60,250 nt of DNA from an uncultured Bacteroidota bacterium (GTDB lineage: Bacteria > Bacteroidota > Bacteroidia > Chitinophagales > Chitinophagaceae): the NCBI GenBank assembly GCA_903906365.1, contig CAIVKC010000008.1, positions 1 to 60,250 of the forward strand, written 5' to 3'. Below are positions 1-8,909 of the stretch, piece by piece. Positions within the stretch are counted from its first letter, which is position 1, and every line of letters starts with the position of its first letter. A program made the position numbers and the translations under genes. Under the pieces are notes generated by a model that was not told the origin of the DNA, made no database searches, and saw only the letters and a list, made by a program, of their open reading frames with translations.

Positions 1-1
1 C

Positions 2-976
2 CAGTATGACCGTTATGGTCATGCCGGTCTGGGTAACAACGGAAGGGGTGGTTTTGGGGCTGGCGGCAATATGAATATGGATGACATATTCAGCCAGTTC
101 GGGGATGTGTTTGGGGAGGATATCTTCGGAAGCTTCTTTGGCGGCGGCGGAAGAAGGGGTGGTGGCGCCGGCAGGTCCCGGGGAACCAAGGGCAGTAACC
201 TGCGGGTGAAGATTAAGCTTACCTACGAGGAAATTGCCAAAGGCGTAACAAAGAACATCAAGGTAAAGAAATACGTGGGCTGCTCTACTTGCGGAGGCAG
301 CGGGGCAAAAGACAAGGGCAGTGTGCAAACCTGCGGAACCTGCGGCGGCAGCGGTCAGGTCAGAAAGGTCACCAATACCTTTTTGGGCCAGATGCAGACG
401 GTCACCACCTGCCCTACCTGCAACGGGGAAGGAACCACGGTTACGGCCAAATGCACTTCCTGCAAAGGGGAAGGCAGGGTGTACGGGGAAGAAACGGTCA
501 ACATAGACATACCCGCCGGCGTACAGGATGGCATGCAGCTGAGTGTGGGCGGACGGGGAAATGCCGGCGAAAGGGGAGGCCCTCCCGGAGACCTCATCCT
601 GCTGATCGAAGAGGAGCAGCATGCCGATCTGCACCGCGATGGGCTGAATGTGGCCTTTGAACTGCATATTTCCTTTACCGATGCCGCTTTCGGTACCCAG
701 GTGGAAGTACCCACCATTGACGGAAAGGCAAAAATAAAAATACCGGCGGGCACCCAAAGCGGAAAAATATTCCGCCTGAAGGGCAAAGGATTTCCTTCGG
801 TAAATTCCTACGAAAAAGGCGACCAGCTCATTCATGTGAATGTTTGGACGCCGCAGCATTTGACGGCCGAAGAAAAGGCCATGCTGGAGAAACTAAACCA
901 GTCCCCCAACTTTCAGCCCAAACCCGACAAGAATGAAAGGGGCTTCTTTGACAGGGTCCGCGAAATGTTCAGCTGA
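2..976 (+). CDS. dnaJ: Chaperone protein DnaJ, 3' part (start lies outside the window)
   Basis: DnaJ is the Hsp40 co-chaperone that delivers unfolded clients to DnaK and stimulates its ATPase. The reading frame is open from base 2, so the J domain and true start lie upstream of the window; the Met at 71 is internal. What is visible is the Gly/Phe-rich linker, then four CxxCxGxG zinc repeats (CSTCGGSG, CGTCGGSG, CPTCNGEG, CTSCKGEG), then the C-terminal client-binding domains (PAGVQDGMQL, IPAGTQSGKIFRLKGKG). All eight zinc cysteines are present, so this is a type I DnaJ and not a CbpA-like protein. It converges with the vWA gene, with 17 bases between the stops. Confidence 0.95.
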   Translation, partial: QYDRYGHAGLGNNGRGGFGAGGNMNMDDIFSQFGDVFGEDIFGSFFGGGGRRGGGAGRSRGTKGSNLRVKIKLTYEEIAKGVTKNIKVKKYVGCSTCGGSGAKDKGSVQTCGTCGGSGQVRKVTNTFLGQMQTVTTCPTCNGEGTTVTAKCTSCKGEGRVYGEETVNIDIPAGVQDGMQLSVGGRGNAGERGGPPGDLILLIEEEQHADLHRDGLNVAFELHISFTDAAFGTQVEVPTIDGKAKIKIPAGTQSGKIFRLKGKGFPSVNSYEKGDQLIHVNVWTPQHLTAEEKAMLEKLNQSPNFQPKPDKNERGFFDRVREMFS

Positions 977-993
977 TGATTGCTGCTTTTCGG

Positions 994-2745
994 TCAGTCC
1001 TGCTGTCTGGTCGCTTTTTTTTCACGCTTGTAGATTTTGCGGGCTTTGTCCAGCAGGATAATGTATTCCTTTTGCAGCTCATCTTGCGGATTGAAGGATC
1101 CATTGGCAATTTCAATGGCTTCCTTCCAGCCGGAGGAAGGTATAAATCTCGATTTTCTCAGCAGGCCCCCGAACATGGCTACCGAAGCAGCGAAGCGGTA
1201 GGGGGCAGGCAGGGTAGCGAAGGAGACCGGGTTGATCCTGCATTCAAAGCCGCTTTTTCGCTGCAGGGTATCATGGGGCAGCCGGTAATGGATGGTTCCT
1301 TCCGCCAGCAGGCCGGTTTGCCCGCCGGTAGGCGCATCCTCCGGGGTTAATTCAAAAACGGCCATCAGGGAATGGCCGGAACCCACTTCACCTCCTTCTA
1401 TTTCGCTGACCGAATCGGACAGCGCTTTCATTTTATTGTCGAATCCGATCAGCCGGTATTCCTTTACCAGGTCGGGATTGAACCTGATCTGGAGGTAGGC
1501 GTCATCTGCCACCGAATAAATGGTTTGTGTAAACTCTTGGAGGAGCACTTTTTCGGCTTCTTTGATATTATCCAGGTAAGCAAAGTTTCCATTCCCTTTT
1601 TCGGCGAGCACCTGCAGTTTTGAGTCCTTGTAATTACCCATGCCCACTCCCAGGCAGGTTAGATATATTCCCCGCTGTTTGTTAAGTACAATGAGTTTTT
1701 CAAGGGCTTCCTCGGTGGTCTCACCGACGTTGAAATCCCCGTCCGTTGCCAGTATTACCCGGTTGTTGCCCCCATGGATGTACTGGTTGCTGGCCAGCCG
1801 GTAGGCAGCCTGGATGCCGGCTTCCCCGGGTGTAGGGCCCCCGGGGTACAGATCTTCAATGGCTTTGGTAATGATATTTTTTTCATTTCCGGGGGTAGGT
1901 TTTAACCAGACCCCCACGGTAGAGCCATACACAACAATGGAAACAGTGTCTTTGGGGCGAAGGTTATTCACCAGGAGCCGGAAGGCCGATTTTAGCAGGG
2001 GAAGGCGGTTGGGCATGTCCATGGACCCGGAGATGTCTATGAGGAATACCAGGTTGGCGGGCGGGACTTTATCCAGGTCGATTTTGCGGGCCGACACCTG
2101 CACCATCAGCAGCTGGCTGCCCTGTTTCCAGGGACAGTCAGATAAAAATGACCGGGTGGAAAATACGCTGTCTGCAGCCGGCGGCGTATAATCCAGGTTG
2201 AAATAGTTGAGCATCTCTTCGATACGGACCGCATCGGGAGGAACGGAGCTGCCCATATTCAGGAAACGCCGGATATTGCTGTAGGAGGCTTTATCTATAT
2301 TAATGGCAAACCCGGTTTCGGGGAACCGGGAAGTGGTCACAAAATCGTTTTCTACCAGGGAGCTGTAGGTTTCTCCGCCAATGGTCCATCCCTTTATGTC
2401 CTCCCGCCGCAGGTTTTTGGTGGCGGAAAGCAGGGTCATTTTCTGCGGTGGTTCGGGGGGAAACAGCGGTTTGAGGACAATACTTTGGAAGGCGGCCGCA
2501 TCTACTGCCATGGAAAGTACCTGGAATCCTTCCGCGCTGATGGTGACCGAATCCATTCGCTGCGGGATCTGAATGCCAAAGCCGCCCAGGCTGCCTGAAT
2601 AGTACAGGTAGCTGTTGGAATGCAGCAGGATTTTCACATTGGCCAGGGGATTTTTGTTTTCATCCCTGATCTCACCGCGCAAATAATATTGCGCTTCCGC
2701 GGATCCCACGAAAAATAAGCAAGCAATCAGCAGTAGGGTTCTCAA
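994..2745 (-). CDS. von Willebrand factor type A domain protein with carboxypeptidase-like N-terminal domain (YfbK-like)
   Basis: 583 residues. A Sec signal peptide (residues 1-19, ending SAEAQ) is followed by a CarboxypepD_reg-like beta-sandwich (about 20-100), a YfbK-type N-terminal segment (about 130-200, containing INIDKASYSNIRRFLN), a vWA domain (about 232-405) and a DUF3520-like tail. The MIDAS metal site DISGSMD is intact near residue 237, so metal-dependent ligand binding is possible. Proteins of this type are exported in Bacteroidota and their ligand is unknown. The C-terminal region looks shorter than in E. coli YfbK. It ends 17 bases from dnaJ, convergently. Domain architecture is clear; the biological role is not. 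Confidence 0.85.
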   Translation of the reverse strand: MRTLLLIACLFFVGSAEAQYYLRGEIRDENKNPLANVKILLHSNSYLYYSGSLGGFGIQIPQRMDSVTISAEGFQVLSMAVDAAAFQSIVLKPLFPPEPPQKMTLLSATKNLRREDIKGWTIGGETYSSLVENDFVTTSRFPETGFAINIDKASYSNIRRFLNMGSSVPPDAVRIEEMLNYFNLDYTPPAADSVFSTRSFLSDCPWKQGSQLLMVQVSARKIDLDKVPPANLVFLIDISGSMDMPNRLPLLKSAFRLLVNNLRPKDTVSIVVYGSTVGVWLKPTPGNEKNIITKAIEDLYPGGPTPGEAGIQAAYRLASNQYIHGGNNRVILATDGDFNVGETTEEALEKLIVLNKQRGIYLTCLGVGMGNYKDSKLQVLAEKGNGNFAYLDNIKEAEKVLLQEFTQTIYSVADDAYLQIRFNPDLVKEYRLIGFDNKMKALSDSVSEIEGGEVGSGHSLMAVFELTPEDAPTGGQTGLLAEGTIHYRLPHDTLQRKSGFECRINPVSFATLPAPYRFAASVAMFGGLLRKSRFIPSSGWKEAIEIANGSFNPQDELQKEYIILLDKARKIYKREKKATRQQD

Positions 2746-2814
2746 TGATATATTGGTTGTCTAAAGGGTTATGGCAATCCCCGGGAAAATTCCTCCCCGG
2801 GGCTGCCGGCAATG

Positions 2815-3354
2815 CTATTGTTCCAAGAGTTCATAAATCTCGGCAAAGTTCCTGCCCAGTCCGTTATAATCCAGGCCATAGCCTAATACGAACTTATTGG
2901 GAATGGAAAAGCCCGTATAGTCCACCGTAACCGGAAATTGGGTAGCCGCAGGTTTAAGCAACAGGGCCGCAATCTTCAGGGAGGCTGGCTGCTGGTGTAT
3001 GAGCTGGGGCAAAAATGCAGAGAGTGTTTTGCCGGTATCCACAATATCCTCCACGATGATGACATGCCGGTTAAACAGGTCAATATCCAGCCCTATGGCT
3101 GTAATGACCTGTCCGGAGGAACGGGTGCCCTTGTAGGATGCCAGTTTGATGAAACAAATCTCCGCTTCTATGGTAATTTTTTTGAAAAGATCTGCCGCAA
3201 AAATAAATGAGCCGTTTAGGATGGGTATAAAGAGCGGTTTTTTACCTGCATAGTCCTGGCTGATCTGCCGGGCAAGGGCGTCCACTTTCTCCCCGATGAT
3301 ATGCGCGTTCAGAAAAGGGGTGAAAATCTTGTCGTGAATGCAGATGTTTGGCAT
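2815..3354 (-). CDS. hpt: Hypoxanthine phosphoribosyltransferase
   Basis: Purine salvage enzyme that converts hypoxanthine or guanine and PRPP to IMP or GMP in the cytosol. The PRPP-binding loop VIIVEDIVDTGKT is complete, and the KLASYKGTRSSG loop upstream of it matches the family. I chose the internal Met (MPNICIHDKIF) at 3354; the frame is open to 3396, but the extra 14 residues are not family-like. The result is 179 residues, the usual length. It follows the glucosaminidase gene on the same strand after about 120 bases. Confidence 0.9.
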   Translation of the reverse strand: MPNICIHDKIFTPFLNAHIIGEKVDALARQISQDYAGKKPLFIPILNGSFIFAADLFKKITIEAEICFIKLASYKGTRSSGQVITAIGLDIDLFNRHVIIVEDIVDTGKTLSAFLPQLIHQQPASLKIAALLLKPAATQFPVTVDYTGFSIPNKFVLGYGLDYNGLGRNFAEIYELLEQ

Positions 3355-3477
3355 GTGGTTCAGTTTATAAAGCAAGCCCTGAACGGGGTAAAGCAACCTG
3401 AAGGTAATTATTTCCGGACTAGGCCGCTTTAGCGGGTGCCGGATTTTTTCTCAAAAATGTGGCAGGCAGGGTCCCGG

Positions 3478-4587
3478 TCAGAATTTCCTGATTTCCCTTA
3501 CGCCGGATGTGCCTGCCGCCGGCCCCTGGGGTGCATGTCCCGGGGCATCCGGCTGCTTTTTGTCTTTTTCGGTCAGTAGCAAGGGCCTGGAACCGGCAGG
3601 GTGGCGAAGGAATAATTTTTCACCGGGTGCCGGTTCCATATTTTTATCCATCAGGTTCAGCTCAAGCAGGTTTTCAAAACGTATCCCTTCCTGCTGGCAG
3701 ATGTCATAGGCTGTTTCGCCGGCCTGAACGATATGATATGGGGCTTCGCCGAATCTTTTCTTTGGTTGCAAAAAAAGGAGCTGATCCCTTTCAAGTACGT
3801 CATTGCCGGAAAGCTCGTTGAATTCCAGGAGTCTGCCCAGCGACATATTATACTGGTTGGCTACAGCCAGCAGGGAGGTTCCGCTCCTGGCAAAAATCAC
3901 CCGGCTATGGTTGATGGTGAATGTCCCCTGGGGATATGCGGGGTTAATCACCTCGCTGGGTTTGAATTTCCGTTCGGCAGGCTGGATGACCATGCTGCTG
4001 GCCACAGGAGGGGTCGCCACCATCTCCACAGGGGCTGTCAGGGCCTTTTGCATGGAGTCGGGGACTGCTTTTCCCAGTGCCATGAGCGTATACTGCTGAA
4101 GGCCGTAGTCCTCTATGAGTTTGATGAGAATCTGCGGGTAACGCTGATTGGTCGCGTATCCTGCCTTTTTCAGGCCATAGGCCCATGACTGATAATCCTG
4201 GGGATCAATATTAAACAGGAAGGCGTAGCGGGGACTGGACTTCAAAAAATCGGAATGGTCCCGGTATGAATCAACGGGGTTGTCGTAACTGCGGAAACAT
4301 TCTCCCCGCCGGTCGTCATCATGATATACTACCGGGCCTGTCCAGGAATCCTTGCATTTTATGCCGAAATGATTGTTGGATTTGTGCACCAGCTCACTGG
4401 TACCCGCCTCGGATTCATGGATTCCCTGGGCCAGTATGATGGAGGCCGGAATGCCGCTTCGCTGCATTTCAGCGATGGCGATCTCCCTGTAGTTGCTGAT
4501 ATAACCTGCAATATCGGCCGGATTCTGTGAAAAAAGGTCACCCGAAATCAACAGGACCAGTATGGCTGTGACAATTTTTACCTTCAT
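3478..4587 (-). CDS. Exported glucosaminidase-domain protein with two LysM repeats (peptidoglycan hydrolase)
   Basis: 369 residues. Signal peptide (1-20, ending GDLFSQ), then a mannosyl-glycoprotein endo-beta-N-acetylglucosaminidase-like domain (GH73 type, about 25-170) with the catalytic-loop signature QGIHESEAGTSEL and NNHFGIKC. Two LysM-like modules follow (about 230-280, and YHIVQAGETAYDICQQEG at about 285-330), which bind N-acetylglucosamine chains. The family cleaves the glycan strands of peptidoglycan during growth or cell separation. The C-terminus is a Pro/Gly-rich tail. Its start is 11 bases downstream of the O-methyltransferase stop, so the two are probably co-transcribed. Confidence 0.88.
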   Translation of the reverse strand: MKVKIVTAILVLLISGDLFSQNPADIAGYISNYREIAIAEMQRSGIPASIILAQGIHESEAGTSELVHKSNNHFGIKCKDSWTGPVVYHDDDRRGECFRSYDNPVDSYRDHSDFLKSSPRYAFLFNIDPQDYQSWAYGLKKAGYATNQRYPQILIKLIEDYGLQQYTLMALGKAVPDSMQKALTAPVEMVATPPVASSMVIQPAERKFKPSEVINPAYPQGTFTINHSRVIFARSGTSLLAVANQYNMSLGRLLEFNELSGNDVLERDQLLFLQPKKRFGEAPYHIVQAGETAYDICQQEGIRFENLLELNLMDKNMEPAPGEKLFLRHPAGSRPLLLTEKDKKQPDAPGHAPQGPAAGTSGVREIRKF

Positions 4588-4598
4588 TACAAAAACAT

Positions 4599-5237
4599 TT
4601 ATTTTTTCCGTATCAAAAACAGGCCATCGCGAACGGTAAGCATAACCTTTTCCACGCCCGCATCGTCTTTTACCATTTGGTTAAAAGCGTGAATGGCCAG
4701 GGCATTTTTGCCCGTGATTTTTTCCTGCAGCACCTCTGCGTGAAAGAGCACGTTATCGGCAATGATGAGCCCGCCCCGGCGCAGTCTGGGCAGGACAAGC
4801 CGGTAATAATCCGCGTAGCCCACTTTGTCTGCATCGATAAAGACCAGGTCCCATTCTTCCTGCAGCGTCGGAATGATCTGGAGGGCATTACCCACATGGA
4901 GCACAATGCTGTCCTGGACGCCTGCTTTGCGGAAATTCTCCCTGGCGGTGGCCGCATCCTGCTCTCTTAGTTCGATGGTATGCAATTTCCCGCCTTCCCG
5001 CAGGCCCCTGGAAAGATACAGTCCGCTGTAGCCCACAAAAGTACCAATTTCAAGGATCCGGGCCGGCTGCATCAGGCAGCTGATCATTTCCAGAAATTTT
5101 CCCTGCACATGGCTGCTCAGCATATCGGCATGCGGATGATGGCTGCCCGTATGGGAGGCAATATCATGCATCAGGGTGCTTTCGGCCGAGGTATGGGCCA
5201 GGGCATATTGTTCTGCCCGGGAAGAAACGATGTCCAA
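4599..5237 (-). CDS. O-methyltransferase, class I SAM-dependent (family 3)
   Basis: A caffeoyl-CoA-O-methyltransferase-like fold. The SAM-binding motif ILEIGTFVGYSGLYLSRGL, the acidic motif VFIDADKVGYADYY and the metal-site region GLIIADNVLFHAEV are all present. In bacteria the substrate is usually unknown. There is no ATG or GTG start: in-frame candidates are TTG at 5255, 5246 and 5237. I prefer 5237, giving MDIVSSRAEQYALAHTS, because it aligns with the usual N-terminus and because a perfect -7 box at 5253-5260 would otherwise lie inside the coding region. Genes downstream in the likely operon are the glucosaminidase and perhaps hpt. Confidence 0.82.
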   Translation of the reverse strand: MDIVSSRAEQYALAHTSAESTLMHDIASHTGSHHPHADMLSSHVQGKFLEMISCLMQPARILEIGTFVGYSGLYLSRGLREGGKLHTIELREQDAATARENFRKAGVQDSIVLHVGNALQIIPTLQEEWDLVFIDADKVGYADYYRLVLPRLRRGGLIIADNVLFHAEVLQEKITGKNALAIHAFNQMVKDDAGVEKVMLTVRDGLFLIRKK

Positions 5238-5252
5238 ATAATTCAATTTTTG

Positions 5253-5284
5253 CAAATATACGCAGCTTTGACGAGGCCATCAGA
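5253..5284 (-). promoter_or_regulatory. Candidate promoter for the O-methyltransferase-glucosaminidase operon
   Basis: On the minus strand the -7 element TATATTTG (5253-5260) matches TAnnTTTG fully. Twenty bases upstream is TCTG (5281-5284), one mismatch from TTTG. Predicted initiation near 5246 leaves a leader of about 9 bases before the TTG start at 5237. Confidence 0.4.
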
Positions 5285-5338
5285 CCCGGCTGCAGGTTCG
5301 GGTGTTAAAATTTGCCTGCCGAATGCCGCTGTCCGGGA

Positions 5339-6037
5339 CTAGAAATTGGGCTGCAGGCTATGTTTTGAATAAAAATCAAGTACATGTTCGGCCACCTCGG
5401 AGGCAGTATCCGCGACTTTGAGCAAATCCAGGTCATTGGGTGAAATATTACCCGACTTTTTCAGCATGACATCCGTGATCCAGCCAAGCAATCCCTTCCA
5501 GTATTCGGAGCCTACCAGAATCAGGGGTACCGGGGACATCTTACGGGTCTGGATGAGGGTGGCTACCTCAAAGAACTCATCCATGGTGCCAAAACCGCCC
5601 GGCATCATGACAAATCCCTGGGAATATTTGGTAAACATGACCTTGCGGACAAAGAAGTATTCAAAGTGCAGGCTCGCCTCCCGGTCTATAAAAAGATTGG
5701 CATGTTGTTCAAAGGGTAATTCGATATTTAGACCTACGGATTTCCCCCCGCCCAGCTGGGCCCCTTTATTGGCAGCCTCCATGACACCGGGTCCCCCGCC
5801 TGAAATAGTTCCAAAACCCTCTTCTGCCAGCCGCTTGGCAATCTCGACGGTCAGGTCATAATAGGGTTCGCCAGGCTGGGTCCTGGCCGAGCCGAATATG
5901 GAGATACAGGGGCCAAGCTTTGCCAGGGCTTCAAAACCATCTACAAACTCGGCCATTATTTTGAAAATCTGCCAGCTGGAATGGGCTTTGGATTCAGCCC
6001 ACCTGCGCTGTTTGGATAACATGATGGTGTCATTCAT
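5339..6037 (-). CDS. LOG-family protein (TIGR00730), larger paralogue
   Basis: 232 residues of the lysine-decarboxylase-like / LOG Rossmann family, whose studied members hydrolyse nucleoside 5'-monophosphates (in plants, cytokinin ribotides) to base and ribose 5-phosphate. The signature PGGFGTMDEFFE and the nucleotide-binding GGGPGVMEAANKGA are intact, with the catalytic Arg in FVRKVMF. The N-terminal extension of about 40 residues (MLSKQRRWAESKAHSSW) is typical of the bacterial long subgroup. 'Lysine decarboxylase' annotations of this family are outdated. A second, shorter LOG gene lies at 7673-8215, across the symporter gene. Confidence 0.85.
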   Translation of the reverse strand: MNDTIMLSKQRRWAESKAHSSWQIFKIMAEFVDGFEALAKLGPCISIFGSARTQPGEPYYDLTVEIAKRLAEEGFGTISGGGPGVMEAANKGAQLGGGKSVGLNIELPFEQHANLFIDREASLHFEYFFVRKVMFTKYSQGFVMMPGGFGTMDEFFEVATLIQTRKMSPVPLILVGSEYWKGLLGWITDVMLKKSGNISPNDLDLLKVADTASEVAEHVLDFYSKHSLQPNF

Positions 6038-6125
6038 ACCACTGTTGGTTTAGGGTTCAGATAATAAATGCCAGCCCGCTCTAAGGGGTGGCATTGTATG
6101 TATCAATAACGCCGGTGGCCGGAAT

Positions 6126-7583
6126 TTAGTTTGCCGCAGGGGGGCTTTTTGAAATGATTAACAGGCCCAAAAAAGTAAGTATACCGTTGATCAGCAGCAA
6201 CTCCAGGCCTATCTGGTAGCCCCCGAACCAGTCTGGGGCATTTGCGCTCAGTATAAAGCACGCCGCCGGAGCGGCCAGGCAGACCAGCAGCACCCCCAGT
6301 CCCTTTGGAATCAACCTTTTTGTCAGGATTCCAAACCCAAACAGACCCAGTAGGGGGCCATAGGTATATCCCGCCACTTTTAGTATGATGTCGATGATGG
6401 ATTTATTGTTGATATACTTGAATACCATGACCATCAAAAAAAAGATACAGGCCAGGGAAATATGGACGGTCATTCGTATCCGTTTCCGGCTTTTTTCATC
6501 CAGGTGAAGGTTCCGCTTCAAACCGAGTATGTCAATACAGAAAGAAGAAGTCAGGGCGGTCAGCGCTCCGTCCGCACTGGGGAAAAGCGCCGATATCAGC
6601 CCTATGATAAACAGGACGGATACCATGGGCGGCATATACTGAAGGGCAACGGTGGGGAACAAATCATCTTCCCGGATATGAATATGCGCAGTATGGGCGT
6701 ACAGGTACAGCAAACCGCCCAGGAACAGGAAAAGAAAATTAACCAGCACCATAACAGCGCTGAAACTCATCATGTTCTTTTGGGAATCACGCAGGTTTCG
6801 GACGCTGATGTTCTTTTGCATCATTTCCTGGTCCAGCCCGGTCATCCCCACGGTGATGAAAGCACCGCCGATGATTTGTTTGAGCCAGAAACCACCCGAG
6901 CCGGGCCGCGTGTTGAACAGGGTGGTATAACCGTTTTCCTGCAGGGCGTGCATGGTCCCTGAAAAGGTCAGGTGCAGGCTGTTCATGATATAGATTACAC
7001 AAACCACCAGGGCCAGGAGCATGAAGGTCGTCTGCAGTGTGTCGGTAAATACAATGGTTTTCACACCACCCTCGAAGGTGTAGAGCAAGATCATCGTTAG
7101 GATGACCAGGGTGGTGAGCCAGAAGGGCACGTGCATATTATTCAGAATGAATAATTGTAACACATTGATCACCAGATAAAGTCTTGCCGTTGCTCCTAGT
7201 GTGCGCGAAATGATGAAAAATAAGGAGCCTGTCTTATAGGACACCAGTCCAAAGCGCTGCTGCAGGTAATGGTAAATGGAAGTAAGGTTTAATCTGTAGT
7301 AGAGGGGCAGCAGGATATAGGCTACTATGAAATATCCCAGGAAATAACCGATGACCACCTGGAAATAGCCGAAATTATCACTGCCCACTTTGCCGGGCAC
7401 GCTCACAAAGGTCACTCCGGACAGGGAAGTCCCGATCATGCCAAAGGCAACCAGCATCCAGTTGGAGTTCCGGTTGCCGATGAAAAAGGAATCATTATTG
7501 GAATTCCGGGAAGTGCGCCAGGCAACCACCAGCAACAGGATAAAATAGCAGAGCACAAAAGAAAAAAGCAACGCGCTGGACAT
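6126..7583 (-). CDS. Sodium:solute symporter (SSS family)
   Basis: 485 residues, about 13 predicted membrane helices. The N-terminal region FFIGNRNSNWMLVAFGMIGTSLSGVTFVSVPGKV has the SSS helix-1 features, including the family signature around SLSGVTF. Inner-membrane sodium-coupled uptake; the substrate cannot be read from sequence, and relatives transport sugars, myo-inositol, sialic acid or pantothenate. It is flanked by the two LOG genes. A good minus-strand promoter candidate lies at 7629-7660. Confidence 0.85.
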   Translation of the reverse strand: MSSALLFSFVLCYFILLLVVAWRTSRNSNNDSFFIGNRNSNWMLVAFGMIGTSLSGVTFVSVPGKVGSDNFGYFQVVIGYFLGYFIVAYILLPLYYRLNLTSIYHYLQQRFGLVSYKTGSLFFIISRTLGATARLYLVINVLQLFILNNMHVPFWLTTLVILTMILLYTFEGGVKTIVFTDTLQTTFMLLALVVCVIYIMNSLHLTFSGTMHALQENGYTTLFNTRPGSGGFWLKQIIGGAFITVGMTGLDQEMMQKNISVRNLRDSQKNMMSFSAVMVLVNFLFLFLGGLLYLYAHTAHIHIREDDLFPTVALQYMPPMVSVLFIIGLISALFPSADGALTALTSSFCIDILGLKRNLHLDEKSRKRIRMTVHISLACIFFLMVMVFKYINNKSIIDIILKVAGYTYGPLLGLFGFGILTKRLIPKGLGVLLVCLAAPAACFILSANAPDWFGGYQIGLELLLINGILTFLGLLIISKSPPAAN

Positions 7584-7628
7584 GTATAAACGATTAACTG
7601 GTATTTAATGATTGAAAATTAGGAAATA

Positions 7629-7660
7629 CAAGTATAAAATTTCAATTTTATTTTTTCAAT
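7629..7660 (-). promoter_or_regulatory. Candidate promoter of the symporter gene
   Basis: Minus strand: TATACTTG (7629-7636; seven of eight matches to TAnnTTTG), 20-base spacer, ATTG (7657-7660; three of four to TTTG). Predicted initiation is about 40 bases upstream of the ATG at 7583. The region is shared with the divergent LOG gene, for which I find no convincing box. Confidence 0.35.
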
Positions 7661-7672
7661 ATAACTAATCTT

Positions 7673-8215
7673 ATGAACATTCAGTCGGTAGCGGTATTCT
7701 GCGGATCAAAAAAGGGGAGCAACCCCATTTTCGAGAAGCATACCATGGAGATGGGAAAACTGATTGCCATGCTCAGGCTCAAGCTGGTCTATGGCGGCGG
7801 ACATAAGGGTTTAATGGGTGTGCTTGCTGATGCGGTGCTGGCTTATGAAGGAAAGGTAATGGGGGTGATCCCGGAGATGCTCATTGAAAGGGAACAACAG
7901 CATAAAGGGCTCTCCGAACTGATGATTGTACCCGATATGCATACCCGTAAAAAAATCATGTATGAACGCGGGGATGCAGCCGTAGTGCTGCCGGGAGGTT
8001 TCGGCACCCTGGATGAACTCTTTGAAATGCTTACCTGGAACCAGTTAAAGATTCACGACAAAAAGATCTATATCCTGAACTCAGCGGGATTTTACAATCA
8101 TCTTATCCGCCATATCCAGCAACTTCAGCAGGAAGGATTCCTCCATGACGGCAATCCGGAGGAAAGGATCATTTTTTGCGGCACGCCCATTGAAATATTC
8201 AACCGGATCGGGTAG
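7673..8215 (+). CDS. LOG-family cytokinin riboside 5'-monophosphate phosphoribohydrolase-like protein, shorter paralogue
   Basis: 180 residues, the standard length of type I LOG proteins. Visible motifs are VFCGSKKGSNP at the N-terminus, YGGGHKGLMGVLADA for nucleotide binding, the catalytic Arg-Lys segment MHTRKKIMYE and PGGFGTLDELFEMLTWNQL. It should hydrolyse the N-glycosidic bond of a nucleoside 5'-monophosphate in the cytosol; which nucleotide is unknown in bacteria of this group. Converges with the beta-barrel protein gene at 8246. Confidence 0.88.
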   Translation: MNIQSVAVFCGSKKGSNPIFEKHTMEMGKLIAMLRLKLVYGGGHKGLMGVLADAVLAYEGKVMGVIPEMLIEREQQHKGLSELMIVPDMHTRKKIMYERGDAAVVLPGGFGTLDELFEMLTWNQLKIHDKKIYILNSAGFYNHLIRHIQQLQQEGFLHDGNPEERIIFCGTPIEIFNRIG

Positions 8216-8245
8216 CACCCCGGCCATGAAAGGCTGCGCCCTGTC

Positions 8246-8881
8246 CTAATACCTTCTGCCCGGGTGCAGGTAAATATCAAAACCGGCTTTGATGACCGGA
8301 ATGGCTGCCTTGTTGAAATCCCGGTATGGGGACCCCGTATTGGATAATGCGTCAAACATAAGTGCCAGGTAGAAATTGGTCTGGCCTATGATGCGCTGCC
8401 CGTATCCCACCCCTAATAACAGAGAGGATGCCTGCTGCAGCTGGGAGCCGGAAGGTCCTGAAGGCATGAATTTATAACTGTAGTTGGTCCAGTTATATTC
8501 CGGTTCCACCTGGAAAAAGAGGAAACGTATCGGGTAAAGCCTGGCAAATGCCCCGGTGCCATAGGTAAAGCTTCTCTGGCGCAGGTTCTGGTTATAGTAA
8601 CCGGAAGGATCGGCCCGCTCAGAGGTATAGTTTAAGTTCAGCAGCACGCCGGCATCCAGCCATTTGGTGAGGGAATAACCCAGCTCCGGTGCTCCTCCCA
8701 CATTGAAATCATATCCGCTGTACCCCAGGTTCAGGCTTCCCCCGATAAAAAGATTCTGTTTCCTAAAACCGTTTGTATTCACTTCTTCATCAGAATAGGT
8801 ATTTACCCGGTTGGGCATATGTTGTGCCAGGGCCTGTAGTCCGGTCAGGAAAAAAACAGCTGCTATTACTATGTTTTTCAT
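8246..8881 (-). CDS. Hypothetical outer-membrane beta-barrel protein
   Basis: 211 residues. Signal peptide (1-19, ending LQALAQ), then alternating aromatic/hydrophobic and polar residues in strand-like blocks (LFIGGSLNLGYSGYDFNVGGAPELGYSL, FFQVEPEYNWTNYSYKF, LLGVGYGQRI), typical of an 8-10 stranded barrel. I recognise no specific family. It starts 28 bases downstream of the FAD-oxidase stop. A TAnnTTTG match on the minus strand (TAAGTTTG, 8898-8905) sits just upstream, but without a -33 box at the right distance. Confidence 0.7.
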   Translation of the reverse strand: MKNIVIAAVFFLTGLQALAQHMPNRVNTYSDEEVNTNGFRKQNLFIGGSLNLGYSGYDFNVGGAPELGYSLTKWLDAGVLLNLNYTSERADPSGYYNQNLRQRSFTYGTGAFARLYPIRFLFFQVEPEYNWTNYSYKFMPSGPSGSQLQQASSLLLGVGYGQRIIGQTNFYLALMFDALSNTGSPYRDFNKAAIPVIKAGFDIYLHPGRRY

Positions 8882-8909
8882 CTTATCTTATTTGGTGCAA
8901 ACTTACTGT

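Noticed and set aside
4359-4541. Several overlapping frames on both strands inside the glucosaminidase gene
   Set aside because: The real frame has catalytic and LysM motifs over its whole length; the others have none.
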